Shown here: in pieces, positions 43,265 through 51,050 of the stretch
Layout: each line of letters begins with the position of its first letter
How positions within the stretch are numbered: the first letter of the stretch is position 1
Source: CBDEGK01 sp965237855
GTDB taxonomy: Bacteria > Pseudomonadota > Gammaproteobacteria > Pseudomonadales > Halieaceae
Assembly (NCBI GenBank): GCA_965237855.1
Contig: CBDEGK010000002.1
Span: 186,001-250,000 of the forward strand
DNA: 64,000 nt
Direction of reading: 5' to 3'
The notes under the pieces: generated by a model
Seen by the model: only the letters and a program-made list of their open reading frames with translations
What the model was told of the DNA's origin: nothing
Database searches by the model: none
Translations under genes and position numbers: made by a program

Positions 43265-44554
43265 GTATAGACCGGAGACATGGTTTACACCTTATACCGA
43301 AGACATGGTTTACACTTTTGCCATGAAGGGGTTGTTCGCCGGTTCAACCCTTCCTTCGTCTTCATCAAAGAAGCCTAGATCATATTCCATAAAACTGACA
43401 AGCCAGATATTGTCAGAGACCTCTCGTATCCCTATCGATTGCCCCGCAAACACGGTGCTTAAGTTAATTTTCCTATTGCCTATGCAGATACGCCCACACT
43501 GAGTAACGCGCACCGTGCGGTCGTGGTAAGGGTATTCTGGTTCCTCCGGCTGGCTGTAGACCCGGGTTGAAGGTGTATACACATCGCCGGGGTATTGGCC
43601 GTCAAGGGCCTGGTGGGGTCGTTCGTTGTTGTAAACCTCGACAAACTCATCAAACCGACCTTGTTGCTGCAGAAAGTTGAAGGAAGCCGGCCTGGTCGCC
43701 TCCTTCTTCAGGGTCCGATGCATCCTCTCGTGGCGCCCATTTTGTTCGGGATGGCCCGGCTTGATGCGTTCGATGTTGATACCCAGCTTCAACCACCAGA
43801 CTGACAATCGACTCAGGCCAAAGAGTGCGTTGGGTGATGCAAATGGAACGCCGTTGTCAGTACGGATGGCCTCAGGCAGCCCGTAGTCCTTAAATACTTG
43901 CTCAAACACGGTAACTGCGAAGCTCGACTTGGTGGAATCAAGCCCTTCACAGGCCAGCAGGTAGCGAGAGCAATAATCTGTGACGGTCAGAGGGTAACAA
44001 TACTGCTTGTTCCCGAGCAGGAACTCCCCCTTATAGTCAGCGCACCACAAGCCGTTGGGGTATTGGGCATTGTTGAGCGAAGTGCCCTGTGCACGGTAAC
44101 GTCGGCGTTTGCGCCGCTTTACCAATCCATGGCGATCTAAAACAGCATGAACCGTGCTCTTGGCTGGAGGTTTAATCATGGGATAGGCCCTGATCAACTT
44201 CTCGCGGATCTTGGGTGCACCCCAGGTGGAGTGTTCCTTCTTGATTGCCAGGATGGTTCGCTCTATCTGGAACGGCAGTTTATTTGCATGGCGGTAGGGT
44301 CGACGACTTCGATCTTGCAGGCCATCGAGGCCGCAGTCTTTGTAGCGGTTAAAAATCTTGTAGCCTGTCACCCGGGAAATACCAAAGTCCCGGCATACGG
44401 CAGACATCTTCTCGCCTTCGAGCAAGCGAGCTACAAACTTAAGACGTTCATCCATCGGTTTACACTCATTCCAAGGCATTTGGGCTCTCCCAAATGCTCT
44501 AATGTGTAAACCATGTCTCCGGTATAATCTGTAAGCTATGTCTCAGGTACTACA
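43265..44554 (-). mobile_element. IS481-family insertion sequence
   Basis: The element carries one transposase gene (43310-44479) and has tandem terminal repeats: two 20-bp copies of an ACCGGAGACATGGTTTACAC-like unit, 25 bp apart, at each end (43271-43290 and 43296-43315; 44504-44523 and 44529-44548, inverted). CTGG flanks both proposed ends (43261-43264 and 44555-44558), a possible four-base target duplication. The exact outer ends are inferred from the partial match of GTATAGACC to TGTAGTACC. It is inserted between tRNA-Ser and its terminator. Confidence 0.82.
43310..44479 (-). CDS. IS481-type transposase
   Basis: The 389-residue transposase has an N-terminal helix-turn-helix (CRDFGISRVTGYKIFNRYK) and an integrase core with the DDE residues in WCADYKGEF, RTDNGVPFA and QNGRHERMHRTL. 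The C-terminus ends in ANNPFMAKV. No stop or frameshift is seen, so it may be active. The stop codon lies inside the inner terminal repeat on the left side, so coding and end sequences overlap. Confidence 0.93.
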   Translation of the reverse strand: MPWNECKPMDERLKFVARLLEGEKMSAVCRDFGISRVTGYKIFNRYKDCGLDGLQDRSRRPYRHANKLPFQIERTILAIKKEHSTWGAPKIREKLIRAYPMIKPPAKSTVHAVLDRHGLVKRRKRRRYRAQGTSLNNAQYPNGLWCADYKGEFLLGNKQYCYPLTVTDYCSRYLLACEGLDSTKSSFAVTVFEQVFKDYGLPEAIRTDNGVPFASPNALFGLSRLSVWWLKLGINIERIKPGHPEQNGRHERMHRTLKKEATRPASFNFLQQQGRFDEFVEVYNNERPHQALDGQYPGDVYTPSTRVYSQPEEPEYPYHDRTVRVTQCGRICIGNRKINLSTVFAGQSIGIREVSDNIWLVSFMEYDLGFFDEDEGRVEPANNPFMAKV

Positions 44555-44601
44555 CTGGCTGGTGGAGACTCTCTTACCAGAGACTCTGAACAGTCGCGCG
44601 A

Positions 44602-44630
44602 AAGCCCGCATCTTGCGGGCTTTCTGCATT
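44602..44630 (+). terminator. Rho-independent terminator, likely for tRNA-Ser
   Basis: GAAAGCCCGC, ATCTT, GCGGGCTTTC is a perfect 10-bp hairpin, followed by a weak T stretch. On the plus strand it lies beyond the IS element, so before the insertion it would have followed tRNA-Ser closely. The IS now separates the tRNA from it by about 1.3 kb. Confidence 0.7.
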
Positions 44631-44785
44631 TCAGGGGTTAGCTAACAGTGACTGGGAGACGGTCAATTGGGAGCTGGATACTCCGGTTTTCTCTAACGGC
44701 GATTCCGCCAGTCACTAGTGGAGACTTGACTTGGTACTGACAAGTTAACGAATTCGGCAACCACAAAGTAGGAATGTGTATACCT

Positions 44786-44832
44786 AGCTGTCAATCAATT
44801 GGTCGCTGGTTCGACGCCGGCCCGGCGAGCCA
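44786..44832 (+). pseudogene. tRNA 3'-half remnant
   Basis: The T-arm GCTGG-TTCGACG-CCGGC is followed by seven acceptor bases CCGGCGA, a discriminator G and CCA, all with exact tRNA spacing. The preceding TCAATCAATTGGTCGC resembles the anticodon-arm side of a tRNA-Lys. The matching 5' acceptor strand (TCGCCGG) is not present upstream, so this is a fragment. It may be an attachment-site remnant left by an integrated element. Apart from this fragment and the hairpin at 44602, I see nothing coding in 44555-44894. Confidence 0.6.
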
Positions 44833-44894
44833 ACTTCTGAAAGGCCCCCTACTTGAGGGTGTTTTCATTTTCACAACTTCGAACTGCTCGAATG

Positions 44895-45563
44895 TTAAGC
44901 TGCGTTCGTCTCAAGATCCGTCCCCGCGGTGGCCTCCCTAATTAGCATCTCTTTGAAAAATTCAACCGAATTCGAGCCAGAAACCAGGCGTTTGTCATTG
45001 ACAATGAATGCTGGAATACTTCTCACACCCAAGGTGGCAACGCGTTGCTGTTTGATCTTGAAACTCTGCCTGAATGCGTCTTTGCGGAGGGCTTGCCTAG
45101 CTTCGCCACCGTCCAGTCCGATGGATGACAGTATGTCATTTAAAACATGCATGTCACCGACATTTTTGCCCTCTGAAAAGTAAGCCGGGATCAAGGCCTC
45201 ATTTAGTTCAAGTTGTTTGCCCTTGCTTTCTGCCCAATGCATTACTAAGTGACCGACGCGGGTATTGTAATAATGGGTGCGTTTGGAAAAATCAATATGG
45301 ACACCGGCGGCTTCTCCGACCGAAATCAAATTTCTCCGGTATTCCTTGATTTGCTGTTCACCCATGCCCATACGGTGATGCATCAAGTGAGCAATGTCTT
45401 CACCTTCGGCAGGCATCTCCGGGTTTAGTTCGAACGGTAAGAATCGGATATCGGTCTCTATGCGATCGCCGAGCGAGTCCGCGGCACGTTTAAGGTTGTT
45501 GTAACCGATTGGGCACCAGGAACATACCAGGTCGTGGATCATCTCTACTTTGACGTGTTTCAT
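44895..45563 (-). CDS. DsbA-family (FrnE-like) oxidoreductase
   Basis: The 222-residue thioredoxin-fold protein has DLVCSWCPIGYNNLKRA near residue 12, a CxxC active site, and no signal peptide, so it is cytosolic like FrnE. It contains the expected helical insert and VRSIPAFIVNDKRLVSG, with the cis-proline loop. FrnE proteins act as disulfide isomerases or 2-hydroxychromene-2-carboxylate isomerase-like enzymes. The neighbouring GST on the same strand fits a detoxification role. Confidence 0.9.
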   Translation of the reverse strand: MKHVKVEMIHDLVCSWCPIGYNNLKRAADSLGDRIETDIRFLPFELNPEMPAEGEDIAHLMHHRMGMGEQQIKEYRRNLISVGEAAGVHIDFSKRTHYYNTRVGHLVMHWAESKGKQLELNEALIPAYFSEGKNVGDMHVLNDILSSIGLDGGEARQALRKDAFRQSFKIKQQRVATLGVRSIPAFIVNDKRLVSGSNSVEFFKEMLIREATAGTDLETNAA

Positions 45564-45693
45564 AACATTCTCCGGACGTTTGTTGGTTTACTAGAAACTG
45601 ACGGCCAACGGCTGTTGGGCTCCGGCAGTAAGTTGTTTAGAGTGGGTGGCCGTCAACGGATTTGTGAGACGGCCACTTGGCTCAATGCCTTGG

Positions 45694-46293
45694 TTAGCCA
45701 TTGATGTCAACATAACGGGGCAGGGCTTCGAACTGCTTGAGCCACTCATTAACATTGCTATAGGGAGCCAGATCGACGCCCCCGTCAGCGGCCGTCTTGA
45801 CGTATGGATACATAGCAATATCGGCCAGAGTGGGCTTGTCACCCAACAGGAACTCCTTTCCTGAGAGGGATTGTTCCAGCTTGGTCAAATGTTTCAGCGC
45901 GCGATCCTTAGCCTGCTCATAGTCAAGCGGCGCACCAAACAACTTGACCAGTCGGGCCGCGCTCAGGCCGTTGTTGACATCATCGGACACCTGACTGATG
46001 AGCACCGCGACTCTCGCCAAATCGACCGGCGACTCGGGTAACCACTCGACATCTGATCCGTTACTATAGGCTTTCGCCAGGTAGAACAGGATCCCATGAG
46101 AATCAGTGATGACATTATCCTGATCGACCAGTACCGGCACCTGGCCTGCGGGATTAATCGCAAGAAAGTCGTCTTTGGTTTGCTCACCGCTGGCCAGGTC
46201 TACATTGATGCGTTCATAGTCCAGGCCCAGGAAACTTAACATCAGACGCGCTTTGTACGCGTTACCGGATAATCCAAAATCATATAATTTCAT
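45694..46293 (-). CDS. Glutathione S-transferase
   Basis: The protein has 199 residues from ATG 46293, which follows AGAGGAA; an ATG at 46326 lacks a ribosome site. The N-terminal domain has MKLYDFGLSGNAYKARLML with the catalytic Ser position, INPAGQVPVLVDQDN and the cis-proline; the C-terminal helical domain has LGDKPTLADIAMYPYV. It would conjugate glutathione to electrophiles. It is divergent from the LysR-type gene at 46414, which is the likely regulator. Confidence 0.92.
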   Translation of the reverse strand: MKLYDFGLSGNAYKARLMLSFLGLDYERINVDLASGEQTKDDFLAINPAGQVPVLVDQDNVITDSHGILFYLAKAYSNGSDVEWLPESPVDLARVAVLISQVSDDVNNGLSAARLVKLFGAPLDYEQAKDRALKHLTKLEQSLSGKEFLLGDKPTLADIAMYPYVKTAADGGVDLAPYSNVNEWLKQFEALPRYVDING

Positions 46294-46413
46294 TGTGTCG
46301 TTCCTCTTCAGTAATGTGGATTTCAACTGAGCAAAGAGTAAGCGCTTAACATATTAAAATATATTTTCTATATTTAACTATTATGTAAGCTTTCTATTTA
46401 CGATTGGTAGGCC

Positions 46414-47306
46414 ATGACACTCGAGCAACTCAAGGCACTCGACGCAGTAGTCCAGCACGGTTCAATTCGCGCCGCTGCCAAGCACGTTTATAAGACGGCA
46501 CCGGCGGTCAGTACGTTGATCAAGAACCTGGAAAAGGACGTGGAGATAACTCTACTGTCGCGTGAAGGCTATCGGCCAAAGCTGACCGATGAAGGGCAAA
46601 TATTTTATGCCAAGGCGAAGCGGCTACTCATTGAGATGGATGAATTGAGTGCCCTTTCGCAACGCATTTCCGGGCACAAGGAATTGATCGTGAACATCGC
46701 GATCAATGCCGTATGCCCGCTTGAGACAGTACTTGCCGTACTCAGAAAGATCGATAAGAAGCATCCCGAAACCCAGATCAATGTCTCGACGGAACAGATG
46801 GGCGGGGCGATAGAACGACTCAGCCGTGGCGAGGTTGAAATTGCCATTACCACCTCTACGGGATTACAGAGTGGCTATATGGAAGCATATCCTATCTTTT
46901 CCATCCCCATTTTCCCTGTTGTCCACAGGGATCATCCGCTCGCGAACGTAGACCAGCTGATATCCGAGCATCAGGCGTCGCAATACACCCAGGTCATAGT
47001 GCGTGATTCCAGCCGTTTCGAGAACAAACAGACGCTCGATGTCATCGAAGGTGGGAGACATTGTCACGTGACGGACTTACTGACCAAAAAAAAGTCATTG
47101 AATCCGGTCTGGGTTGGGGCGGGCTACCAGAATATATGGTGAAGAAGGAACTAAAAAGCGGTAAGTTACGGCGCATTGTGGTTGAAAACTTTGAACTTCG
47201 ACAATCTCACCAATACATTATCCGGCGACTAGACGGGCGGCGGGGCATAGTCGCGCAAGATATCTGGCAAGAGTTGATCACCGTTTTGTATGAAGAACCA
47301 CCATAG
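46414..47306 (+). pseudogene. LysR-type regulator, frameshifted in A8 run
   Basis: The N-terminal LysR helix-turn-helix is clear: MTLEQLKALDAVVQHGSI, AAAKHVYKTAPAVSTLIKNLEKD. The ligand-binding domain continues to VTDLLTKKK, where the frame breaks at a run of eight A bases (47086-47093). A ninth A would join it to VIESGLGWGGLPEYMVKKELKSG in the next frame, ending at 47306 (297 residues in total). This is a one-base deletion, a sequencing error or possibly a slippery, phase-variable site. It is divergent from the GST gene, which it probably controls. Confidence 0.8.
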
Positions 47307-47723
47307 CTATCGGCCCAAAACCACCAGTTTGGTAAGTGGCATCCCAAAAAGCGTGAATTCAGCGGATCGTCAAGGGATGACTCAGACGTTCTGGATCTTC
47401 CCATTGTTTGCTGACCACTTGTCAGTACCCCCCAGTGTGGTGCGCAAGACAGACCGCCTGGTTCGTCGCCAGGTTCCCTAAACCTGGATCCCTGATAATT
47501 CCCTGTTTCTAGAAGCCACCGAGGTGGAGATCTGCCTGAAACCCGTATGATTGCCGGCTTGGCAATGAATCGCCCAAGTATTTATAGAAGGGAGTTCTCG
47601 AATTTCGCTGCAAATTTCCCGATATCAGGGTATTTCGGCCGGAGACGAAGTAGCGGCAGACTGTGTACACCGCTATATAAAAGATGAACCCGGCCCAGGC
47701 CGGGTTTTTTAGTTTGGCAGCGG
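47307..47723. other. Intergenic region with orphan terminator
   Basis: This 417-bp stretch has no convincing gene; short open frames in it lack family features or a ribosome site. It contains a strong plus-strand terminator (47687-47710) at the right end. A small RNA ending there is possible, but no promoter was recognised with confidence. Confidence 0.4.
47687..47710 (+). terminator. Rho-independent terminator without adjacent upstream gene
   Basis: AACCCGGCC, CA, GGCCGGGTT is a perfect 9-bp hairpin followed by TTTTTT on the plus strand. The nearest plus-strand gene (the broken LysR) ends 380 bp upstream. The minus-strand DUF1330 gene ends just to the right, where it has no T-run for that direction. 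Confidence 0.8.
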
Positions 47724-48038
47724 TTAATCCCGCGGTGGCAGGCCGTGCACCATGGTCAGCGATACCATGTCGGTGCCCGCGCGGCGATGTTCTGAGAGGG
47801 CTTGATAGTCCGGGTCGTTATACCATGCCTCTGCGGCGGATTCCGACGGGAATTGGAAGATCACTATGCGACCGGATCTGGGGTCTGCGCCTTCCATGTG
47901 CTTGGTATTGTCGTCATAGGTGAAAAACGAGCCGCCATGTTTTTTCAATATAGGAAAAAAGCCTTTCTCATAGTTCCGGTATTCTTCCTTATCGGTGATG
48001 ATGAAGTTAGCGATCATATAAGCGGGAGCATCTGACAT
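47724..48038 (-). CDS. DUF1330 domain protein
   Basis: The 104-residue protein has a ferredoxin-like alpha/beta barrel of the DUF1330 family: AYMIANFIITDKEEYRNYEKG, GGSFFTYDDN and RIVIFQFPSESAAEAWYND. The function is unknown; similar dimeric barrel proteins are often found with catabolic enzymes. GAGGAA precedes the ATG by eight bases. It follows the haloalkane dehalogenase on the same strand, 47 bp apart. Confidence 0.88.
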   Translation of the reverse strand: MSDAPAYMIANFIITDKEEYRNYEKGFFPILKKHGGSFFTYDDNTKHMEGADPRSGRIVIFQFPSESAAEAWYNDPDYQALSEHRRAGTDMVSLTMVHGLPPRD

Positions 48039-48085
48039 TGTTTGATTCCTCTGTTTGATATAAGTCGGGATTTCTAAAGAGTGGA

Positions 48086-48976
48086 CTAGATAGCTTGCAA
48101 CCAGTTGGCCACGGCTTGGCCGATCTCAACTGGTGAGTCTTCCTGAATAAAATGCAGGCCTTTCACGGTCACTTCATGCTGGTTCGGCCAACTGCGGCAA
48201 AACTCGCGTTGTGGCCCGACCAGGATGGAGCCTGGCTCGGCATTGATGAACAACTTGGGTAGTTCGCTGCCGGCCATGAAGGCGCCGTATTCATTCACCA
48301 GGGCAACCACATCTTCGGGTTCACCCTCGATAGGTATTTGCCGTGGCCAATTCAGTAGCGGCTGGCGATCGTCGGCGTTGAGGTGGGGCGCGCGATAGGC
48401 ATCCATCTCCGTCTCGCTAAGTTCGCGGATGACGGAGGTGGGCAAGACAGCCTCGATAAACATATTACGGTTGAGGATGAGATCCTCGCCTTTATCGGAG
48501 CGGAAACCCTTGAAAATTCCCACGCCGCCCTCGGGCCAGTCAGCCCAGCCCACGGGCTTAACAATGCCTTCCATATAGGCAACACCCTTTACCGCGGCGG
48601 CGTGACGCATAGCCCACATAAAACCAAGGGCGCTACCCCAGTCGTGAATGACCAGGGTGACATTCTGGTTGACGCCGATGGTCTCCAGCAGACCCTCCAC
48701 ATAGCTGTAGACCACTTCCAGTGTGTAGCGCTCGGGGCCTTCGCTGGCGGGCAGCTTTTCCGAATCGCCCTGGCCGATCAGGTCGGGAACGATGACCCGG
48801 CCCGATACCACAAGATCAGGCACGACATTGCGCCACAGAAAGGAGGAGGTGGGATTGCCGTGTAGCAACACAATAGGATCGCCGCTGCCTTCCTCGACGT
48901 AGGCAATTTGCTTGCCGTTTACACTGGCAAATTTTTTCTCATAGGGCATGGTTTCAGACAACGTTTGTGAAGACAT
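48086..48976 (-). CDS. Haloalkane dehalogenase (HLD-II type)
   Basis: The 296-residue alpha/beta hydrolase has the HLD-II set: halide-binding Asn in HGNPTSSFLW, nucleophile Asp and halide-binding Trp in VIHDWGSALGF, acid Glu in YMEGIVKPVGWAD, and His in GLHFIQEDSPVEIG. It hydrolyses haloalkanes to the alcohol and halide without a cofactor. It is transcribed with the TetR gene upstream and DUF1330 downstream. GAGG lies eight bases before the ATG. Confidence 0.93.
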   Translation of the reverse strand: MSSQTLSETMPYEKKFASVNGKQIAYVEEGSGDPIVLLHGNPTSSFLWRNVVPDLVVSGRVIVPDLIGQGDSEKLPASEGPERYTLEVVYSYVEGLLETIGVNQNVTLVIHDWGSALGFMWAMRHAAAVKGVAYMEGIVKPVGWADWPEGGVGIFKGFRSDKGEDLILNRNMFIEAVLPTSVIRELSETEMDAYRAPHLNADDRQPLLNWPRQIPIEGEPEDVVALVNEYGAFMAGSELPKLFINAEPGSILVGPQREFCRSWPNQHEVTVKGLHFIQEDSPVEIGQAVANWLQAI

Positions 48977-49020
48977 AGTGGGGCCTCTTCAGGTATGGGT
49001 ACTGGGTTCTAAGTGAAGGT

Positions 49021-49608
49021 TCAGGCAGCCAGTCCGAGCATGGACAGGCTATTTTCGATGATGGGTATGAGTGCTTGCTGAGTTGGATTTTGCCGACTCT
49101 GTACCCGCAAGCCGAGATTAATGGTCATCACCATACTGGCCAGTTCTTCCGGGCTTCGTGCCATATCTATCTCGCCGCTCTCTTGCGCCTGGCGAAAGGC
49201 CCTGGCAAAAGCGTTTTCAATGGCACTGAGCTTTTGCGCTGCCAGTTGATTTAATTCCGAGTCTACATCCGCGAGTTCCAGGATGGTGTTGACCATCATG
49301 CAGCCTTGTTTGGCCCGGCGTTGCGATACATCTAATAGAGTGGCTTCAAAAAAAGCGCGGGGCAGGGCGCTGGCAGGTAGCTCTTTAGCATCCTTGTCGA
49401 CCATGGCAAGGGTACGGTCACCGAACAGTTCCAGGCACTCAGTGAACAGCTTGCGCTTGGTGCCGAAGCTAGCGTAGAAACTGGAACGGGCTATGCCCAT
49501 GGTCTCAAGAAGATCGGGCAGTGAAGTCGCGGTATAACCGCGGGCCCAGAACAGCTTCATGGCCACCTCCAGGGCTTTGCTGCGATCGAACTCGAGTGAT
49601 CTGGGCAT
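49021..49608 (-). CDS. TetR/AcrR family regulator
   Basis: The 195-residue protein has a TetR helix-turn-helix at residues 10-50 (LEVAMKLFWARGYTATSLPDLLETMGIARSSFYASF). It is the first gene of the run leading to the haloalkane dehalogenase, 44 bp away, so it probably represses that operon and its own promoter. The C-terminal domain has no recognisable ligand signature. Confidence 0.92.
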   Translation of the reverse strand: MPRSLEFDRSKALEVAMKLFWARGYTATSLPDLLETMGIARSSFYASFGTKRKLFTECLELFGDRTLAMVDKDAKELPASALPRAFFEATLLDVSQRRAKQGCMMVNTILELADVDSELNQLAAQKLSAIENAFARAFRQAQESGEIDMARSPEELASMVMTINLGLRVQSRQNPTQQALIPIIENSLSMLGLAA

Positions 49609-49757
49609 TTCAGGTTTCGTCTGGTCGGGAAGTGGAAAGAGCCGGCATATTGAACCAATTGGTACAGAAAGGCAAACAATTCCGAGTTAGCTCAAACTGT
49701 CTCTAGAATTTGTGTATATTGTTCGTCCACACGACAACCCGTTAAGGATTAAATAGC

Positions 49758-50279
49758 ATGGCCACATCACTCTACGACATCAGCGTCAGAAGCTACCTGC
49801 AAGTTCTAGGGGGCTTATCGACTGTGATGCAGAAGGGGGCGACGCACGCCGCAGAAAACAACCTCGACATGAAAGAGCTGATTAACTTTCGCCTGCGCGA
49901 CGACATGCTGCCGTTCAAATTTCAGGTGATTGCCACCTGTCACCAGTCCCTGGGTGGCCTTAAGGGCGCGCAGACGGGCAGTTTTGCACCACCGCCGCAA
50001 ATTCCAGGCATTGACTATGAAGGACTACAGCAACTGGTCAACGACACCATTGAAGAGTTACAGGCATGGACAGAAGACGAGGTGAATGCACTGGCTAACA
50101 ATGACCTGATATTCACCTTGGGTAGTATGGAGCTGCCCTTTCAGGGGGAAGATTTTATCCTGTCCTTTTCACTGCCAAACTTCTACTTCCATGCCACAAC
50201 CGCCTACGACATGCTGCGTATCCAAGGTACGCCTTTGGGTAAGATGGATTTTCTCGGCGCTGTGCGTTTCAAGGGCTGA
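49758..50279 (+). CDS. DUF1993 domain protein
   Basis: The 173-residue protein matches the DUF1993 family: SVRSYLQVLGGLSTVMQKG, then RLRDDMLPFKFQVIATCHQS and FHATTAYDMLRIQG. It is helical and related to DinB-like four-helix proteins. No function is known. It is divergent from the TetR gene, across a 149-bp gap. Confidence 0.88.
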   Translation: MATSLYDISVRSYLQVLGGLSTVMQKGATHAAENNLDMKELINFRLRDDMLPFKFQVIATCHQSLGGLKGAQTGSFAPPPQIPGIDYEGLQQLVNDTIEELQAWTEDEVNALANNDLIFTLGSMELPFQGEDFILSFSLPNFYFHATTAYDMLRIQGTPLGKMDFLGAVRFKG

Positions 50280-50312
50280 CAAATTCGGGACCCGGCCCTG
50301 GGATTTCGAATC

Positions 50313-51050
50313 TCACTTACCGGTAAACGCCGCGATTCGTTGCTGGGCGTCGGGGCCCACCCCCTCGGTTTCCATGACTTCCCATTGCAGGCCGGCATCA
50401 AGGGGTTGCTGATCTGTGGCCTCAAGCAGCTGCTTGTTGGCGGCATGGGTAAAGGCAGAGTTTTGCACAATACCGGTAGCCAGTTCTTCAACCTGCTGGA
50501 AAAACTCCTGTTCCGGGTATACCGCCTCGCACAGGCCAATGCGCAGGGCATCCTCGGCGGTAACCGTCTCGCAGCTGAACATCAGTTTCTTGGCAGTGGC
50601 AATGCCTACTCGTCGCGGCAAGCGCTGGCTCATGCCCCACACCGGTGTTAATGCCCATTTTGCGTGGGTGTCTGCAAACTTTGCGTTGCTGGCCGCAACA
50701 ATAAAGTCTGCCGCCAGTGCCACCTCCAGCGCGCCGGTGTAGCAGTGCCCGTGCACTGCGGCGATAACCGGCTTGGGTAGCTTTTCCAGCAGGCGCAGGG
50801 TTTCCGAGTGCCAACCGCGGGAGGGTACAGCTTCCCCCTCGGCGATGTCGCCCAGATCGTGGCCGGCGGAAAAGCACTTGCCGGCACCGCGCAAAATAAC
50901 GCAGCGTACCGACTCATCCGCCTTGAGTGCGAAGATGTGATCCCGCAGCTCGCGAAATATGCCCACCGTCAGGGCGTTGAGTTTTTCCGGCCGGTTCAGG
51001 GTCAGGGTGCAAATCCCGTTGCTGTCTTCACGGGTGACAAGTGTGCTCAT
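50313..51050 (-). CDS. Enoyl-CoA hydratase/isomerase family protein
   Basis: The 245-residue protein has the crotonase fold: LNRPEKLNALTVGIF, the oxyanion segment AGKCFSAGHDLGDIAEG and AAVHGHCYTGALEVALAADF. Instead of the two glutamates of a true hydratase it shows FADTHAKWALTPVWG, so it may isomerise or hydrolyse instead. Its start overlaps the end of the large flavoprotein gene by four bases, so they are translationally coupled. Confidence 0.9.
   Translation of the reverse strand: MSTLVTREDSNGICTLTLNRPEKLNALTVGIFRELRDHIFALKADESVRCVILRGAGKCFSAGHDLGDIAEGEAVPSRGWHSETLRLLEKLPKPVIAAVHGHCYTGALEVALAADFIVAASNAKFADTHAKWALTPVWGMSQRLPRRVGIATAKKLMFSCETVTAEDALRIGLCEAVYPEQEFFQQVEELATGIVQNSAFTHAANKQLLEATDQQPLDAGLQWEVMETEGVGPDAQQRIAAFTGK

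Noticed and set aside
43305..44509. Plus-strand open frames inside the IS element
   Set aside because: They are antisense to the intact transposase and have no protein family features.
47290..47481. Small open frame after the LysR gene
   Set aside because: No ribosome site, no recognisable family, and composition unlike the neighbouring genes.
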